Source: Paraburkholderia sp. LEh10
Lineage (GTDB): Bacteria; Pseudomonadota; Gammaproteobacteria; Burkholderiales; Burkholderiaceae
Direction: 5' to 3'
NCBI RefSeq assembly: GCF_017814945.1
Contig: NZ_JAGIPX010000078.1
Coordinates: 1 to 34,633, forward strand
DNA: 34,633 bases
The notes beneath the pieces are model-generated. The model had not been told where the DNA came from and made no database searches. It was given only the letters and a program-made list of their open reading frames with translations. Positions 1-9,475 of this stretch are shown here, piece by piece. The number at the start of each line of letters is the position of its first letter. The stretch's first letter is position 1. A program made the translations under genes and the position numbers.

Positions 1-4
1 TTTG

Positions 5-36
5 CCTACTTTCTTTGCCGCGGCAAAGAAAGTAGG
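5..36. repeat. Perfect 32-bp palindrome (REP-like)
   Basis: Two 16-base arms meet with no spacer, the centre reading TTTGCCGCGGCAAA. It is followed by a GC-rich stretch containing CCCGCACAGGGG. From memory, near-identical sequence recurs in intergenic regions of Paraburkholderia and related genomes, so I call it a dispersed REP-like element. It could also act as a terminator for whatever gene lies left of the window, but there is no T-run beside it. Confidence 0.7.
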
Positions 37-135
37 TGCCGCCCCGCACAGGGGCGACGCCTGCGCCGCGAGGCGCAATCGCGGATGCCAGCGACAGCGG
101 CAAAGCAAACCGCATCGCGAATGCCCGCGTAAGAG

Positions 136-160
136 CAAACCAAACCAAACCAAACCAAAC
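136..160. repeat. Tandem pentamer CAAAC x5
   Basis: Five exact copies of CAAAC sit about 38 bp before the mmsB start. This is a short microsatellite-like tract. If it lies in the mmsB leader, slippage would change the leader length but no reading frame. No function is claimed. Confidence 0.8.
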
Positions 161-198
161 CCCTAGCGTCGCAGACAAAAAAACCCGGAGACACGTAT

Positions 199-1092
199 AT
201 GAAAATCGCCTTCATAGGCCTTGGCAACATGGGCGCGCCGATGGCGCAAAACCTGCTCAAAGCGGGCCACGAGCTAACCGTCTTCGACCTGAACACAGAG
301 GCGGTGCAATCACTCGTTGCCGCGGGCGCAAACTCAGCGCCATCGCCGAAAGCAGCAGCAACCAACGCCGAATACGTCATCACGATGCTCCCTGCCGCAA
401 CGCACGTAAGAAGCGTGCTAACGGGCGAAGAAGGCATCCTCGCGGGCATCGCGAAGCACGTCACCATCATCGATTCGAGCACCATCGACCCCGCCAGCGT
501 CAAAGCCTTCGCCGAACTGGCGAAGCAAAACGGCAATACCTTCGTCGACGCGCCCGTATCCGGCGGCACCGGCGGCGCAGCAGCAGGCACGCTCACCTTC
601 ATGGTCGGCGGCAGCCCGCAAGCCTACGAACACGTGAAGCCCGTCCTCGCGGCGATGGGCAAGAACATCGTCCACTGCGGCGACACCTCGACCGGCCAGG
701 TCGCGAAGATCTGCAACAACCTCGTGCTCGGCATCACGATGGCAGGCGTCTCAGAAGCGATGGCGCTCGGTGAAGCACTCGGCATCGATCCGAAAGTGCT
801 CGGCGGCATCATCAACACATCGACGGGACGCTGCTGGAGTTCGGACACCTACAACCCGTTCCCCGGCGTCATCGAAACCGCGCCGTCGACGCGCGGCTAC
901 ACAGGCGGCTTCGGCACCGACCTCATGCTCAAAGACCTCGGCCTCGCCACCGACGCCGCTAAGTTCGCGCGTCAACCCGTCTTTCTCGGCGCGCTCGCGC
1001 AGCAGCTCTATCAGACGATGAGCACGAAGGGCGCGGGCAAGCTCGACTTTTCCGCCGTGATCAAGCTGTATCGCAAGAATGGAGACGCATGA
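199..1092 (+). CDS. mmsB: 3-hydroxyisobutyrate dehydrogenase
   Basis: NAD-dependent oxidation of 3-hydroxyisobutyrate to methylmalonate semialdehyde in cytosolic valine degradation. The 297-aa product has the N-terminal Rossmann motif GLGNMG (residues 7-12) and the substrate-loop motif DAPVSGGTGGA near residue 115. The family lysine in GQVAKICNN (about residue 170) and the C-terminal helical domain (KDLGLATDAA) are also present. Length matches the family. Start ATG 199 has GGAG at 187-190, 8 nt upstream. The stop overlaps the next start by 4 bp, and the following two genes encode earlier steps of the same pathway, which supports mmsB over tartronate-semialdehyde reductase. The usual partner mmsA would lie outside the window to the left. 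Confidence 0.93.
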   Translation: MKIAFIGLGNMGAPMAQNLLKAGHELTVFDLNTEAVQSLVAAGANSAPSPKAAATNAEYVITMLPAATHVRSVLTGEEGILAGIAKHVTIIDSSTIDPASVKAFAELAKQNGNTFVDAPVSGGTGGAAAGTLTFMVGGSPQAYEHVKPVLAAMGKNIVHCGDTSTGQVAKICNNLVLGITMAGVSEAMALGEALGIDPKVLGGIINTSTGRCWSSDTYNPFPGVIETAPSTRGYTGGFGTDLMLKDLGLATDAAKFARQPVFLGALAQQLYQTMSTKGAGKLDFSAVIKLYRKNGDA

Positions 1093-1889
1093 TGATCGAA
1101 CTCGACTACGCGCATGAGGGGAGCGTCGCGCTGCTGACGTTGAAGCGCCCGCCCGCGAACGCGTTCACGCCGCAAGGGCTGTTGCAGTTGCAGCAGACGA
1201 TCGGGCGTCTGAACGGCGAAGCGCAGGTGCGCGCAATCGTGATCACGGGCGATGGTCCGAAGTTATTCAGCGCGGGCGCGGATCTCAATACGTTCGCCGA
1301 CGGCAACAAGGAAGTCGCGCGTATCGCGGCAGCGCGCTTCGGCGCGGCGTTTGAGACGCTGCAGAACGCGCGGCCCGTCGTCATCGCGGCGATCAACGGC
1401 TATGCGATGGGCGGCGGGCTCGAATGCGCACTCGCCTGCGATATCCGCATCGCCGAGCAGCATGCAGTGATGGCGCTGCCGGAAACGGCCGTCGGCCTGC
1501 TGCCATGCGGGTGCGGCACGCAGACGCTGCCGTGGCTCGTCGGCGAAGGCTGGGCGAAGCGCATCGTGCTGACGGGCGAGCGTGTCGATGCAGCGACCGC
1601 GTTGGGCATCGGTCTCGTCGAGGAGGTCGTGGAAAAAGGCGCGGCCCGCGAGTTCGCGCTGAAGATGGCGGCGCGCGTCGCGAGCCTGAGTCCGCAAGCC
1701 GTCACGTTCAGCAAGGAACTGATCCAGCAGGCGCGCAACGGCGTGCCGCGTCCGGCGGCGCTTGCCGTCGAGCGCGAACGCTTCGTCGATCTGTTCGACG
1801 GCGCCGATCAACGCGAAGGCGTCAACGCGTTCCTCGAAAAGCGCGCGCCGAAGTGGCAGGCCACGCAAGCGAAGGAGTCGCAGCGATGA
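1089..1889 (+). CDS. Enoyl-CoA hydratase/isomerase (probable methacrylyl-CoA hydratase step)
   Basis: A crotonase-fold protein of 266 aa. It shows the oxyanion-hole segment around FSAGADLNTF (about residue 60), the glycine-rich segment AMGGGLECALACDIRIAE (about 105-122) and the catalytic-region segment LPETAVGLLPCGCGT. Being between mmsB and the hydroxyisobutyryl-CoA hydrolase, it probably hydrates methacrylyl-CoA to 3-hydroxyisobutyryl-CoA in valine breakdown; substrate is inferred from context only. Two ATG codons lie in tandem (1089 and 1092). GGAG at 1081-1084 fits either, the second having the more usual 7-nt spacing. Translationally coupled to mmsB by an ATGA overlap, and to the next gene in the same way. 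Confidence 0.88.
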   Translation: MMIELDYAHEGSVALLTLKRPPANAFTPQGLLQLQQTIGRLNGEAQVRAIVITGDGPKLFSAGADLNTFADGNKEVARIAAARFGAAFETLQNARPVVIAAINGYAMGGGLECALACDIRIAEQHAVMALPETAVGLLPCGCGTQTLPWLVGEGWAKRIVLTGERVDAATALGIGLVEEVVEKGAAREFALKMAARVASLSPQAVTFSKELIQQARNGVPRPAALAVERERFVDLFDGADQREGVNAFLEKRAPKWQATQAKESQR

Positions 1890-3055
1890 GCGCCGTCCTC
1901 GAACAGGAAGCGATCCGCGAGCCCGGCGTGCTGTTTCGCGTCGTCAATCGCGTCGCGATCATCACGCTGAACCGGCCGGCCGCACTCAACGCGCTGTCGC
2001 ATCAGATGGTGCGCGAACTGGCGGTGCTGGTCGAACGCTGTCGCGAGGATGGCGAGATCGTCGCCGTCGTGCTGCGCGGCGCGGGCGCGAAAGGCTTTTG
2101 CGCGGGTGGCGACGTGCGCGCGCTCTATGGCATGCGCCAGCGCAATGAAAGCGGCTGGCTGCAGTTCTTCATCGACGAATACCGGCTCGATTACGCGCTG
2201 CACACGTTTCCGAAGCCCGTTGTCGCGCTGCTCGACGGCATCACGATGGGCGGCGGCATGGGGCTCGGGCAAGCCGCGCGGCTGCGCATCGTCACCGAGC
2301 GCACGAAGATCGCGATGCCGGAGACGCGCATCGGCTTTCTGCCCGACGTCGGCGCGACGCGCTTCCTGAGCGTGATGCCCGCCGAAATCGAGCTGTATGT
2401 CGGGCTGACAGGCGTGACGCTGACGGGCGCCGAGGCGCTGCGTTTCCAGCTTGCCGATCTGTGCGTGCCGTCCGAATGGCTCGATACGTTCGAAGAGCGC
2501 CTGTCGCACATCCCGACCGCCGATGCGAGCGCCGACGACCTGATGCGCGCGCTGCGCACCGTATTCGAGCCGCCGTGCAACGTCGTGCCGCACGCGGGAC
2601 TCGGCGCGTTCACACCATTGATGCTGCGTCATTTCGACCGGCGTTCGGGGGTCGAGCGGATCGTCGCGTCGCTGCGCCAGGATCTTGAACGCGAGCATTC
2701 GCGCGAAATCTGCCAGCGCGAAGTACGTCAATGGCTGCAAGCGACCTGTGACGCGATGACCTCGCATTCGCCGACCATGCTGTACGTGACGCGCGACGCG
2801 TTGCTGCGCGGCCGTCAGATGACGCTCGCCGAATGCTTCCGGATGGAACTGGGGATCGTCGCACGCGTGATCGAGGACGGCGATTTCAGCGAAGGCGTGC
2901 GCGCGCATCTCGTCGACAAGGACCGCAAGCCGCGCTGGGCGCCCGCGACGCTCGCCGAAGTGCGGCCCGAGCGCGTGCGGCATTTGCTGGCATCGCCGTG
3001 GCGCGTGGCGGCGCATCCTCTTGCCGATCTCGGCGCCCAGCAGGCGCTCGCCTGA
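1886..3055 (+). CDS. 3-hydroxyisobutyryl-CoA hydrolase (HIBCH-type)
   Basis: Predicted to hydrolyse 3-hydroxyisobutyryl-CoA to free 3-hydroxyisobutyrate, the substrate of the first gene. The product is 389 aa, the length of HIBCH proteins and much longer than plain crotonases. Motifs seen: GFCAGGDVRALYG (about residue 72), MGGGMGLGQAARLRIVTE (about 122) and MPETRIGFLPDVGATRFL (about 145), plus the long C-terminal helical extension typical of this subgroup. The frame is open further upstream, but ATG 1886 overlaps the previous stop (ATGA) and has GAAGGAG upstream, so I use it. Last gene of the operon; only about 37 bp separate it from the convergent gene. Confidence 0.9.
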   Translation: MSAVLEQEAIREPGVLFRVVNRVAIITLNRPAALNALSHQMVRELAVLVERCREDGEIVAVVLRGAGAKGFCAGGDVRALYGMRQRNESGWLQFFIDEYRLDYALHTFPKPVVALLDGITMGGGMGLGQAARLRIVTERTKIAMPETRIGFLPDVGATRFLSVMPAEIELYVGLTGVTLTGAEALRFQLADLCVPSEWLDTFEERLSHIPTADASADDLMRALRTVFEPPCNVVPHAGLGAFTPLMLRHFDRRSGVERIVASLRQDLEREHSREICQREVRQWLQATCDAMTSHSPTMLYVTRDALLRGRQMTLAECFRMELGIVARVIEDGDFSEGVRAHLVDKDRKPRWAPATLAEVRPERVRHLLASPWRVAAHPLADLGAQQALA

Positions 3056-3092
3056 CAGGCGGCGAATCGAAGCACGCGTTAGCGCGACACCG

Positions 3093-4100
3093 TCAGAAGC
3101 GGTAGCCGATACCGCCCAGCAGCACATCGGTATCGCGGCTGTAGCGCGTCACGACGCGGTTCCATGTGACGCGCGCCGCCCAGTGGTCGGTGAAGCGGTA
3201 CGACGCTGAGATCGATACGAGGCCCGACAGCGCGCCGTCGCCCGACGTGCGTTCGTCGGCATCTTCGCCGTGATGGATGGCGGCGTACGCGCCGGCGCCG
3301 AAGCCGAGCGTCAGATGATCGTCGAAGAACGCGCGCGTGAGCCATAGCTGCGCCGTCATCCCGTCGCGACGCGCCTTAAGGCCGCCGCCTTCGTGCAGAT
3401 ACCCGATCGTGCCATCGATGTAATGCGTGAGTCCGCGCCGGTATTCGATCGATTCGGCGACGGACGTCTGCGATTCCAGGCTGTTCAGGATCGTCTGCCC
3501 GACGAGCACCGAGATTTCGTTGTTCGTGACGTTGTGCGTGCGCGGCAGCGCGAAGGCGCGCGGGCCGGGCTCATCGGGCGCATCGAGCTGATAGCCGACG
3601 CCGACCAGCACGGCCGTCGTCGAAGGCCCGCGTGAAACCTGCACGCGGTTCAGCTGCAGGTTCGCCGTCCAGCGGCGCGATGTGTACCACGTCGCCCGGG
3701 CGCTGAAGAGGCCGCCCCAGCCGTGCGTGTTCGAGTAGTCTTCGCCCTGCTCGGCGGCTTCCGTATCGAAGTATCGGTATGGCCCCACGCCGAGCGCGAG
3801 CACGACGCGGTTCTGTTGCAGAGGCAGACGCCCCCATATCTGAATGGCCTGGCCATCGCGATGATGATCCGGCAGATGGCCTTCGTTGAGCCATGTGATG
3901 CTGGCCGCCGCATACCGGCCGAAACCTTCCGTGTAATCGATCGCCCACGAGTAGGTGTTGTGGTCGGCACCCGTCAGCCACCCGCCGTACAGCCCAAGTT
4001 CCTGCGCCGGCGCGGGGCGGGCGGACAGCGCCGCACAGGTCGCGGCGGCGAGCAGCGCAGGTTTCAGGCGATGGGCCTTTTTCTTCCGGTTCTTCTCCAA
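3093..4100 (-). CDS. Outer-membrane beta-barrel protein with two similar halves
   Basis: Not a protein I can name. From the TTG at 4100 the product (335 aa) begins with a classical signal peptide: basic EKNRKKK, hydrophobic ALLAAATCAAL, then APAQ before the mature start. The TTG has GAGGGG 7 nt upstream. An ATG at 4151 would add 17 residues in front of the signal and has no clear ribosome site. The mature protein alternates polar and aromatic residues and ends in aromatic F (GGIGYRF), typical of an outer-membrane barrel. The two halves resemble each other: WLNEGHLPDHHRDGQAIQIW against YLHEGGGLKARRDGMTAQLW, then LALGVGPYRYFD against LGFGAGAYAAIH, and VLVGVGYQL against VLLGGIGYRF. It may be two 8-strand units or one larger barrel. 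The gene is convergent with the valine operon. Confidence 0.75.
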   Translation of the reverse strand: MEKNRKKKAHRLKPALLAAATCAALSARPAPAQELGLYGGWLTGADHNTYSWAIDYTEGFGRYAAASITWLNEGHLPDHHRDGQAIQIWGRLPLQQNRVVLALGVGPYRYFDTEAAEQGEDYSNTHGWGGLFSARATWYTSRRWTANLQLNRVQVSRGPSTTAVLVGVGYQLDAPDEPGPRAFALPRTHNVTNNEISVLVGQTILNSLESQTSVAESIEYRRGLTHYIDGTIGYLHEGGGLKARRDGMTAQLWLTRAFFDDHLTLGFGAGAYAAIHHGEDADERTSGDGALSGLVSISASYRFTDHWAARVTWNRVVTRYSRDTDVLLGGIGYRF

Positions 4101-4498
4101 TGGCGTGCCCCTCGGGTCCTGAAAGCATTCTGAATGAATTGCCGGTTTCATGCGTTGAAAGCCCGGCCGCGCCGTTTACCGTTTCTCGCAGCGCGGCCTG
4201 AACGGACCGGGTATCGCGTTTGCTAGTCAACTTGCTACTCCATTTGCTGCTGATCTGCCGCTTGATCCCCGGACGGATCGGAGGGACGATTCGGCGCGCC
4301 GGGGAAGTGCTCGCGCGGACACGGTGCTGTAACTGCGTGGGCACGCCTGCGGATCGCCGCCTATACTTTTCGCTTGTCCATCGGCGCTTTCACGAGACCG
4401 CGCTGCGGGAACCGCTGCGGGCCCGTCGCTTGCGCCATCAGGCAGTCGACAGTCTTCCTTCCGATCGTCCCTTCCGATTGCAGCATGGAGATGCCCCG

Positions 4499-5050
<552 letters not shown>

Positions 5051-5060
5051 GGAGACCGCG

Positions 5061-6062
5061 ATGGAACTCTTCCAGCTCTCGCGCGCGAACGACGTGCGCG
5101 ACGCGGTCATCGCGGGCGCCGCGTCGCAGACGGCGCAGCAAGGCGCGCAGGTGCGCTTTCTCGCGGGCGGCACGACGCTGCTCGACCTGATGAAGCTCGA
5201 TGTCGAGAAGCCGGCGCGCGTGATCGACATCAGCCACCTGCCGCTCGATCGCGTCGAAACGACGGACGAAGGCGGCGTGAAGATCGGCGCGCTGGTGCGC
5301 AATACCGACCTCGCGATGCATCCGCTGATCCACGAGCCTTACGCAGTTTTGTCGCAGGCGTTGCTCGCGGGCGCGTCCGTGCAACTGCGCAACATGGCGA
5401 CGACGGGCGGCAATCTGCTGCAACGCACGCGCTGCGTCTATTTCCGCGACACCGCGATGCCGTGCAACAAGCGCGAGCCCGGCTCGGGCTGCGCGGCGAT
5501 GGGCGGATTCAACCGGATGCTCGCGATACTCGGCACGAGCGACAAGTGCATCGCGACCAACCCGTCCGACATGAACGTCGCGCTCGCGGCGCTCGGCGCG
5601 ACGATTCATATTCAAGGGACGAAGGGCGCGCGCAGCGTTCCCATCGACGACTTCTATCTGCTTCCCGGCGATACGCCCGAGCGCGAAACCGTGCTCGAAC
5701 CGGGCGACCTCGTCACGCACGTCACGCTGCCGCCGATTCCGGGCAGCCGCTCGCTGTATCTGAAGCTGCGCGACCGCGCCTCGTACGAGTTCGCGCTGGC
5801 ATCGGCGGCTGTCGCCGTCAACGTGGCCGACGGGCGCATCACGCGCGCGCGCGTTGCGCTCGGCGGCGTCGGCACGAAGCCGTGGCACGCGCACGAAGCC
5901 GAGGCCGAACTGGCGGGCGCCGTGCCCGATGAGGCGAGCTTCGCGCGCGCCGCCGACGCCGCACTCGCCGGCGCGAAGCCGCAGAGCCAGAACGGCTTCA
6001 AGGTCGAACTATCGCGACGCTGCCTGATACATGCATTGATTCAGGTCACGCAGTCCGTCTGA
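5061..6062 (+). CDS. Aldehyde/xanthine oxidase-family FAD subunit with extra 4Fe-4S insert (PaoB-like)
   Basis: FAD-binding medium subunit, 333 aa, passing electrons from the iron-sulfur subunit to the acceptor. FAD-site motifs are FLAGGTTLLDLM (33-44) and TTGGNLLQRTRC (114-125). A cysteine-bearing loop follows with C125, C135, C144 and C163 (RTRCVYFRDTAMPCNK, GSGCAAMGG, TSDKCIATNPSD). This matches the extra [4Fe-4S] insertion known in E. coli PaoB (YagS) and absent from ordinary XdhB subunits, so the enzyme is of PaoABC type, oxidising aldehydes. GGAG at 5051-5054 supports ATG 5061; only 10 bp separate it from the upstream gene. Confidence 0.92.
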   Translation: MELFQLSRANDVRDAVIAGAASQTAQQGAQVRFLAGGTTLLDLMKLDVEKPARVIDISHLPLDRVETTDEGGVKIGALVRNTDLAMHPLIHEPYAVLSQALLAGASVQLRNMATTGGNLLQRTRCVYFRDTAMPCNKREPGSGCAAMGGFNRMLAILGTSDKCIATNPSDMNVALAALGATIHIQGTKGARSVPIDDFYLLPGDTPERETVLEPGDLVTHVTLPPIPGSRSLYLKLRDRASYEFALASAAVAVNVADGRITRARVALGGVGTKPWHAHEAEAELAGAVPDEASFARAADAALAGAKPQSQNGFKVELSRRCLIHALIQVTQSV

Positions 6063-6085
6063 AACTTTTTCAAGGACTTCTTTCC

Positions 6086-8314
6086 ATGTCCACTGTGTCC
6101 GAATCTGCGCTGTCCGTGCTCGGACAGCCACAGTCGCGCATCGACGGTCCGCTGAAAGTGAGCGGGCGCGCCGTGTACACCTCCGATGTCGATCTGCCCG
6201 ACATGCTTTACGCCGTGCCCGTGTGCGCGACGATTGCAAGCGGCCGGGTGACGTCGCTCGAATTCGCCGCCGCGCAATCGATGCCAGGCGTGCGCATGGT
6301 TCTGCATCGCGGCAATATCGGCCGCTTTTATCGGATCGCGGGCAATTCGATCGACGCCGGCTTCGTCGACGAGGCGCGGCCGCCGTTCGAGGACGACGTG
6401 ATCCGCTATTACGGCCAGTATGTGGCCGCGATCGTTGCCGAAACGTTCGAGGCGGCTAGCGCCGCCGTCGCCGCCGTCAAGGTCGGTTATGAAAAGGCCG
6501 CGCACGACGTCAGCGACGAGCTGGCGTTGGCAGGCGAGCCGCAGGTGCAAAGCGAGCGCGGCGACGCGGCCACGGCGTACGGCCAGGGCGGCGCGACGCT
6601 CGACGAAACCTATGTGACGCCCGTCGAAACACACAATCCGATCGAACTGCATGCCACCGTCGCGCACTGGGACGGCGAAGGCTACACGTTCTACGAAACG
6701 ACGCAGGCCGTCTGCAACCATCAGGGGACGCTGATGCAGATGCTCGGGCTGCCGAAGGAAAAAGTGCGCGTGATCTCGCGCTACCTCGGCTCGGGCTTCG
6801 GCAGCAAGCTGTGGATGTGGCCGCATTCGCTGCTTGCCGCCGCCGCGTCGCGCCATACGGGGCAGCCGGTGAAACTCGTCGTGAGCCGCAAGATGATGTT
6901 CCAGAACGTCGGCCATCGTCCGACGACGCAGCAGCGCATGCGCCTGTCCGCCGACAGCAGCGGCAAGCTGACCTCGATCCGTCACGATTACGTGAATCAC
7001 GCCGCGATCGCCGACGACTACGAGGAAAGCTGCGGCGAGATCACGCCGTTCCTGTACAGCGTGCCGAATCTGCGCGTCACGTCGGGCATCGTGCGGCGCA
7101 ATGTCGGCTCGCCGACTTCGATGCGCGGGCCGGGCGCCGTGCCGGGCTTGTACGCGCTCGAATCGGCGATGAACGAGCTCGCGCGCAAGCTCGACATCGA
7201 TCCCGTCGCGTTTCGCCTGATGAATGAGCCGAAAGTGGATGAATCAACGGGCTTGCCGTTTTCGTCGCGGCACCTGGTCGAATGCCTGAAAACGGGCGCC
7301 GGAAAATTCGGCTGGGCGGAGCGCACGCCAGCCGTCGGTTCAATGACGCGCGACGGCCTCACGCTCGGTTGGGGTGTCGGCGCATGTGGCTGGCCGGGGC
7401 TGCGCTTTTCGGCGGAGGCGACCGTCGATCTGCGTGCGGACGGCACGGCGCGCGTCGTGTGCGGTACGCAGGATATCGGCACGGGCACCTACACGATCCT
7501 CGCGCAACTGGTCGCCGCTCACACGGGCATTCCCCTCGACAGGATCGAGGTCGGGCTCGGCGACACGATGCTGCCGCCTGGGCCGGTATCGGGCGGCTCG
7601 GCAGCGACGGCTTCCGTGATTCCTGCCGTGTTGCAGGCGGTGCGCGCCGCGGGCGAGATGGTGCTCGCGCGCGCGGCCGCCGTCGGCGAATCGCCGTTTC
7701 ATGGCGAAAGCAAGGACGCGCTCGCATTCAGCGCGGGGCGCGTGCATCGCAAGACGGACGCGCCCGAAAAAGGCGTGCCGTTCGCGCAGATCCTGCAAGC
7801 GGCGCAGATGCATTCGGCTTCGGGCAAGGGCAGCGCGCAAGGCGGCTTCGACGATCCGCTGAAAAAGCACTACTCGATCTACTCGTATGGCGCGCACTTC
7901 GTCGAGGTGACGTGGCAGCCGGAGATCGCGCGGCTGCGCGTGAGCCGCGTCGTGACGGTGATCGACGGCGGGCGCATGCTGAATCCGCGCGCCGCGCGCA
8001 ACCAGATCGAAGGGGCCGTCGTGATGGGCGTCGGCATGGCGCTGTTCGAGCACACTTCGTACGATCCGCAGAATGGCGCGCCCATCAACAGCAGTCTCGC
8101 TGATTACATCATCGCGTCGCACGCGGATACGCCCTCGCTCGACGTGACGTTTCTCGATCACCCCGACACCGTGCTCAACGAACTCGGTGCAAGGGGAATC
8201 GCGGAGATCGGGCTGGCGGGCGTCGCGGCGGCCATTACGGATGCCGTCCATCACGCGACGGGCGTAAGAGTGCGCAAGCTGCCTGTGATGATCGAGGATT
8301 TGCTGGCGGCATAG
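6086..8314 (+). CDS. Aldehyde/xanthine oxidase-family molybdopterin subunit (PaoC-like)
   Basis: The catalytic large subunit, 742 aa, close to the length of E. coli PaoC. The N-terminal domain starts RIDGPLKVSGRAVYTSD. Molybdopterin-region segments seen are YLGSGFGSKLWMWPHS, SPTSMRGPGAVPG and GTQDIGTGTYTILAQL. The catalytic base is the glutamate in GARGIAEIGLAG (E707), conserved across the family. The likely reaction is oxidation of an aldehyde (aromatic or other) to its acid; the substrate cannot be told. It follows the FAD subunit by 23 bp with AAGGA upstream. No XdhC/PaoD-type cofactor-insertion gene follows here, so that factor must be encoded elsewhere. Confidence 0.92.
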   Translation: MSTVSESALSVLGQPQSRIDGPLKVSGRAVYTSDVDLPDMLYAVPVCATIASGRVTSLEFAAAQSMPGVRMVLHRGNIGRFYRIAGNSIDAGFVDEARPPFEDDVIRYYGQYVAAIVAETFEAASAAVAAVKVGYEKAAHDVSDELALAGEPQVQSERGDAATAYGQGGATLDETYVTPVETHNPIELHATVAHWDGEGYTFYETTQAVCNHQGTLMQMLGLPKEKVRVISRYLGSGFGSKLWMWPHSLLAAAASRHTGQPVKLVVSRKMMFQNVGHRPTTQQRMRLSADSSGKLTSIRHDYVNHAAIADDYEESCGEITPFLYSVPNLRVTSGIVRRNVGSPTSMRGPGAVPGLYALESAMNELARKLDIDPVAFRLMNEPKVDESTGLPFSSRHLVECLKTGAGKFGWAERTPAVGSMTRDGLTLGWGVGACGWPGLRFSAEATVDLRADGTARVVCGTQDIGTGTYTILAQLVAAHTGIPLDRIEVGLGDTMLPPGPVSGGSAATASVIPAVLQAVRAAGEMVLARAAAVGESPFHGESKDALAFSAGRVHRKTDAPEKGVPFAQILQAAQMHSASGKGSAQGGFDDPLKKHYSIYSYGAHFVEVTWQPEIARLRVSRVVTVIDGGRMLNPRAARNQIEGAVVMGVGMALFEHTSYDPQNGAPINSSLADYIIASHADTPSLDVTFLDHPDTVLNELGARGIAEIGLAGVAAAITDAVHHATGVRVRKLPVMIEDLLAA

Positions 8315-8389
8315 GGCGGCTCACGCCTTCCCGCCACTTCCGTCCCCGCTGCGGGCTTCGCATAGCTGCCCGCAGCATCGTTCTTTCCG

Positions 8390-8651
8390 CTGCCCGCGCC
8401 GCACCGGCACTGCGCTGTTCGCGCTCAGGAACACGCCGTGCGTCTGCCGTGCGGGCACCGTCGTGAGCAGCGCCCGGATCGGCGCCATGCGCGGTGATAT
8501 CGCGACCCTGACGACACGAAAGAACAGCACCGTCGCGAAGAACGGCACATCGGGCAGACGCGTGCTGAACAGCACGGGCAGGATCGACAGCAGCGCGGCG
8601 ATATGGAACATGCGCTTCTCGCCGTGGCGGCAAAGACGTACGATTTTGTGA
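8390..8651 (-). pseudogene. MFS transporter fragment
   Basis: On the minus strand a reading frame contains FHIAALLSILPVLFST, a hydrophobic VPFFATVLFFRVVRV stretch, then RMAPIRALLTTVPARQTHG and FLSANSAV. This matches the middle of sugar-efflux/AraJ-type MFS proteins, where one helix is followed by an R-x-x-P-x-x-A-L motif and then a RG-x-F-x-S-x-N-S-A-V loop. Only about 60 residues remain. The N-terminal helices and everything after the NSAV loop are gone, and the frame continues into GC-rich sequence with no membrane character. It is a remnant left between the oxidase operon and the next gene. Confidence 0.6.
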
Positions 8652-8728
8652 CGCCCGTCACACATCGAGCTCCGTTACTTTGCTTTACTCAAAAGCCCGG
8701 TTTGACCCCGCATTGCCGCTGCGACTTC

Positions 8729-9475
8729 ATGCTCACGAAATCAAAATTCCTCGAAAAATTGGCCGTGTTTGGCCGAAATCATCCTCGCGCCCGTTCGTAT
8801 GATCGGGTCATAAGCATCGGCTCGAATTGCGAAGTGACCTGGAATATCCGCCATCACTTCAAGACGGGAAAGGCTTATCCATTCGATTGGTGGATGACGC
8901 CCTTCCATGCGCTGCTCGATGTCCTCGATGCACGATTCAGCGGCCTTTTCGAGCCCTCGAATTTGTCTGTCCCTGCGGATCGGGGCACCGTCGTCGATAC
9001 GCGGTTCAACCTCATGTATCACCACGATTTCGCAAGAGATGAGGACGGTCGCGTGATCGTGGACGACCTCGAAAAACAGCTCGCGGATTTGCGGAAGAAA
9101 TACGCCCGGCGCGCCGAGCGGTTCGTCAACGAACTAGACGGCAAAAAGGTGTTGTTCGTCCGAAACAGATGCGGCAACGATCCCGTGTATTTGAATGGCG
9201 ATTACGGCGACATTCAACCCGATCAATGCATGCAGATTCAACGCGCGCTTTCGGCGCTTTTGCCGCGCACGCGGTTCGACTTGTTCGCGACGAACAAGCC
9301 CGGTTTCGAGGCTTTTTCATACCGCGGCTCGGAGATCTTCAGCGACTCGATCATCGAGTACGGCGATTGCAGCGACTATATGGTGTCGCCCCGAGGCTGG
9401 GCGGAGATGTTCGAGCGCAACCGCATTGTGCTTCGCGCGGCCGATAAGGCATCGGCGGTCGCCGTGACGGCCTAG
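8729..9475 (+). CDS. DUF1796 family putative cysteine peptidase
   Basis: A 248-aa protein with the signature of the DUF1796 family: ISIGSNCEVTWNIRHHF (the Cys is the proposed nucleophile) followed by AYPFDWWMTPFHAL, then YHHDFARDEDG and KVLFVRNRCGND. Members are predicted papain-like hydrolases of unknown substrate, often near surface-polysaccharide genes; no such genes are visible here. I start at ATG 8729, where the sequence begins MLTKSKFLEKLAVFG. The frame is open back to 8603, but the upstream residues do not look like protein and overlap the MFS remnant. No clear ribosome site precedes 8729. It stands alone between a remnant and the acid phosphatase. Confidence 0.75.
   Translation: MLTKSKFLEKLAVFGRNHPRARSYDRVISIGSNCEVTWNIRHHFKTGKAYPFDWWMTPFHALLDVLDARFSGLFEPSNLSVPADRGTVVDTRFNLMYHHDFARDEDGRVIVDDLEKQLADLRKKYARRAERFVNELDGKKVLFVRNRCGNDPVYLNGDYGDIQPDQCMQIQRALSALLPRTRFDLFATNKPGFEAFSYRGSEIFSDSIIEYGDCSDYMVSPRGWAEMFERNRIVLRAADKASAVAVTA

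Noticed and set aside
136..160. CAAAC repeats as a possible CRISPR or iteron array
   Set aside because: Units are 5 bp with no spacers, far too short for CRISPR, and no replication gene is nearby.
1808..3127. 439-codon open frame on the minus strand
   Set aside because: Runs exactly antisense to the HIBCH-type hydrolase; Arg/His/Ala-rich with no domain character, a result of GC3 bias.
8603..8728. Longer N-terminus for the DUF1796 protein
   Set aside because: The extra residues have no family match and overlap the MFS remnant on the other strand.
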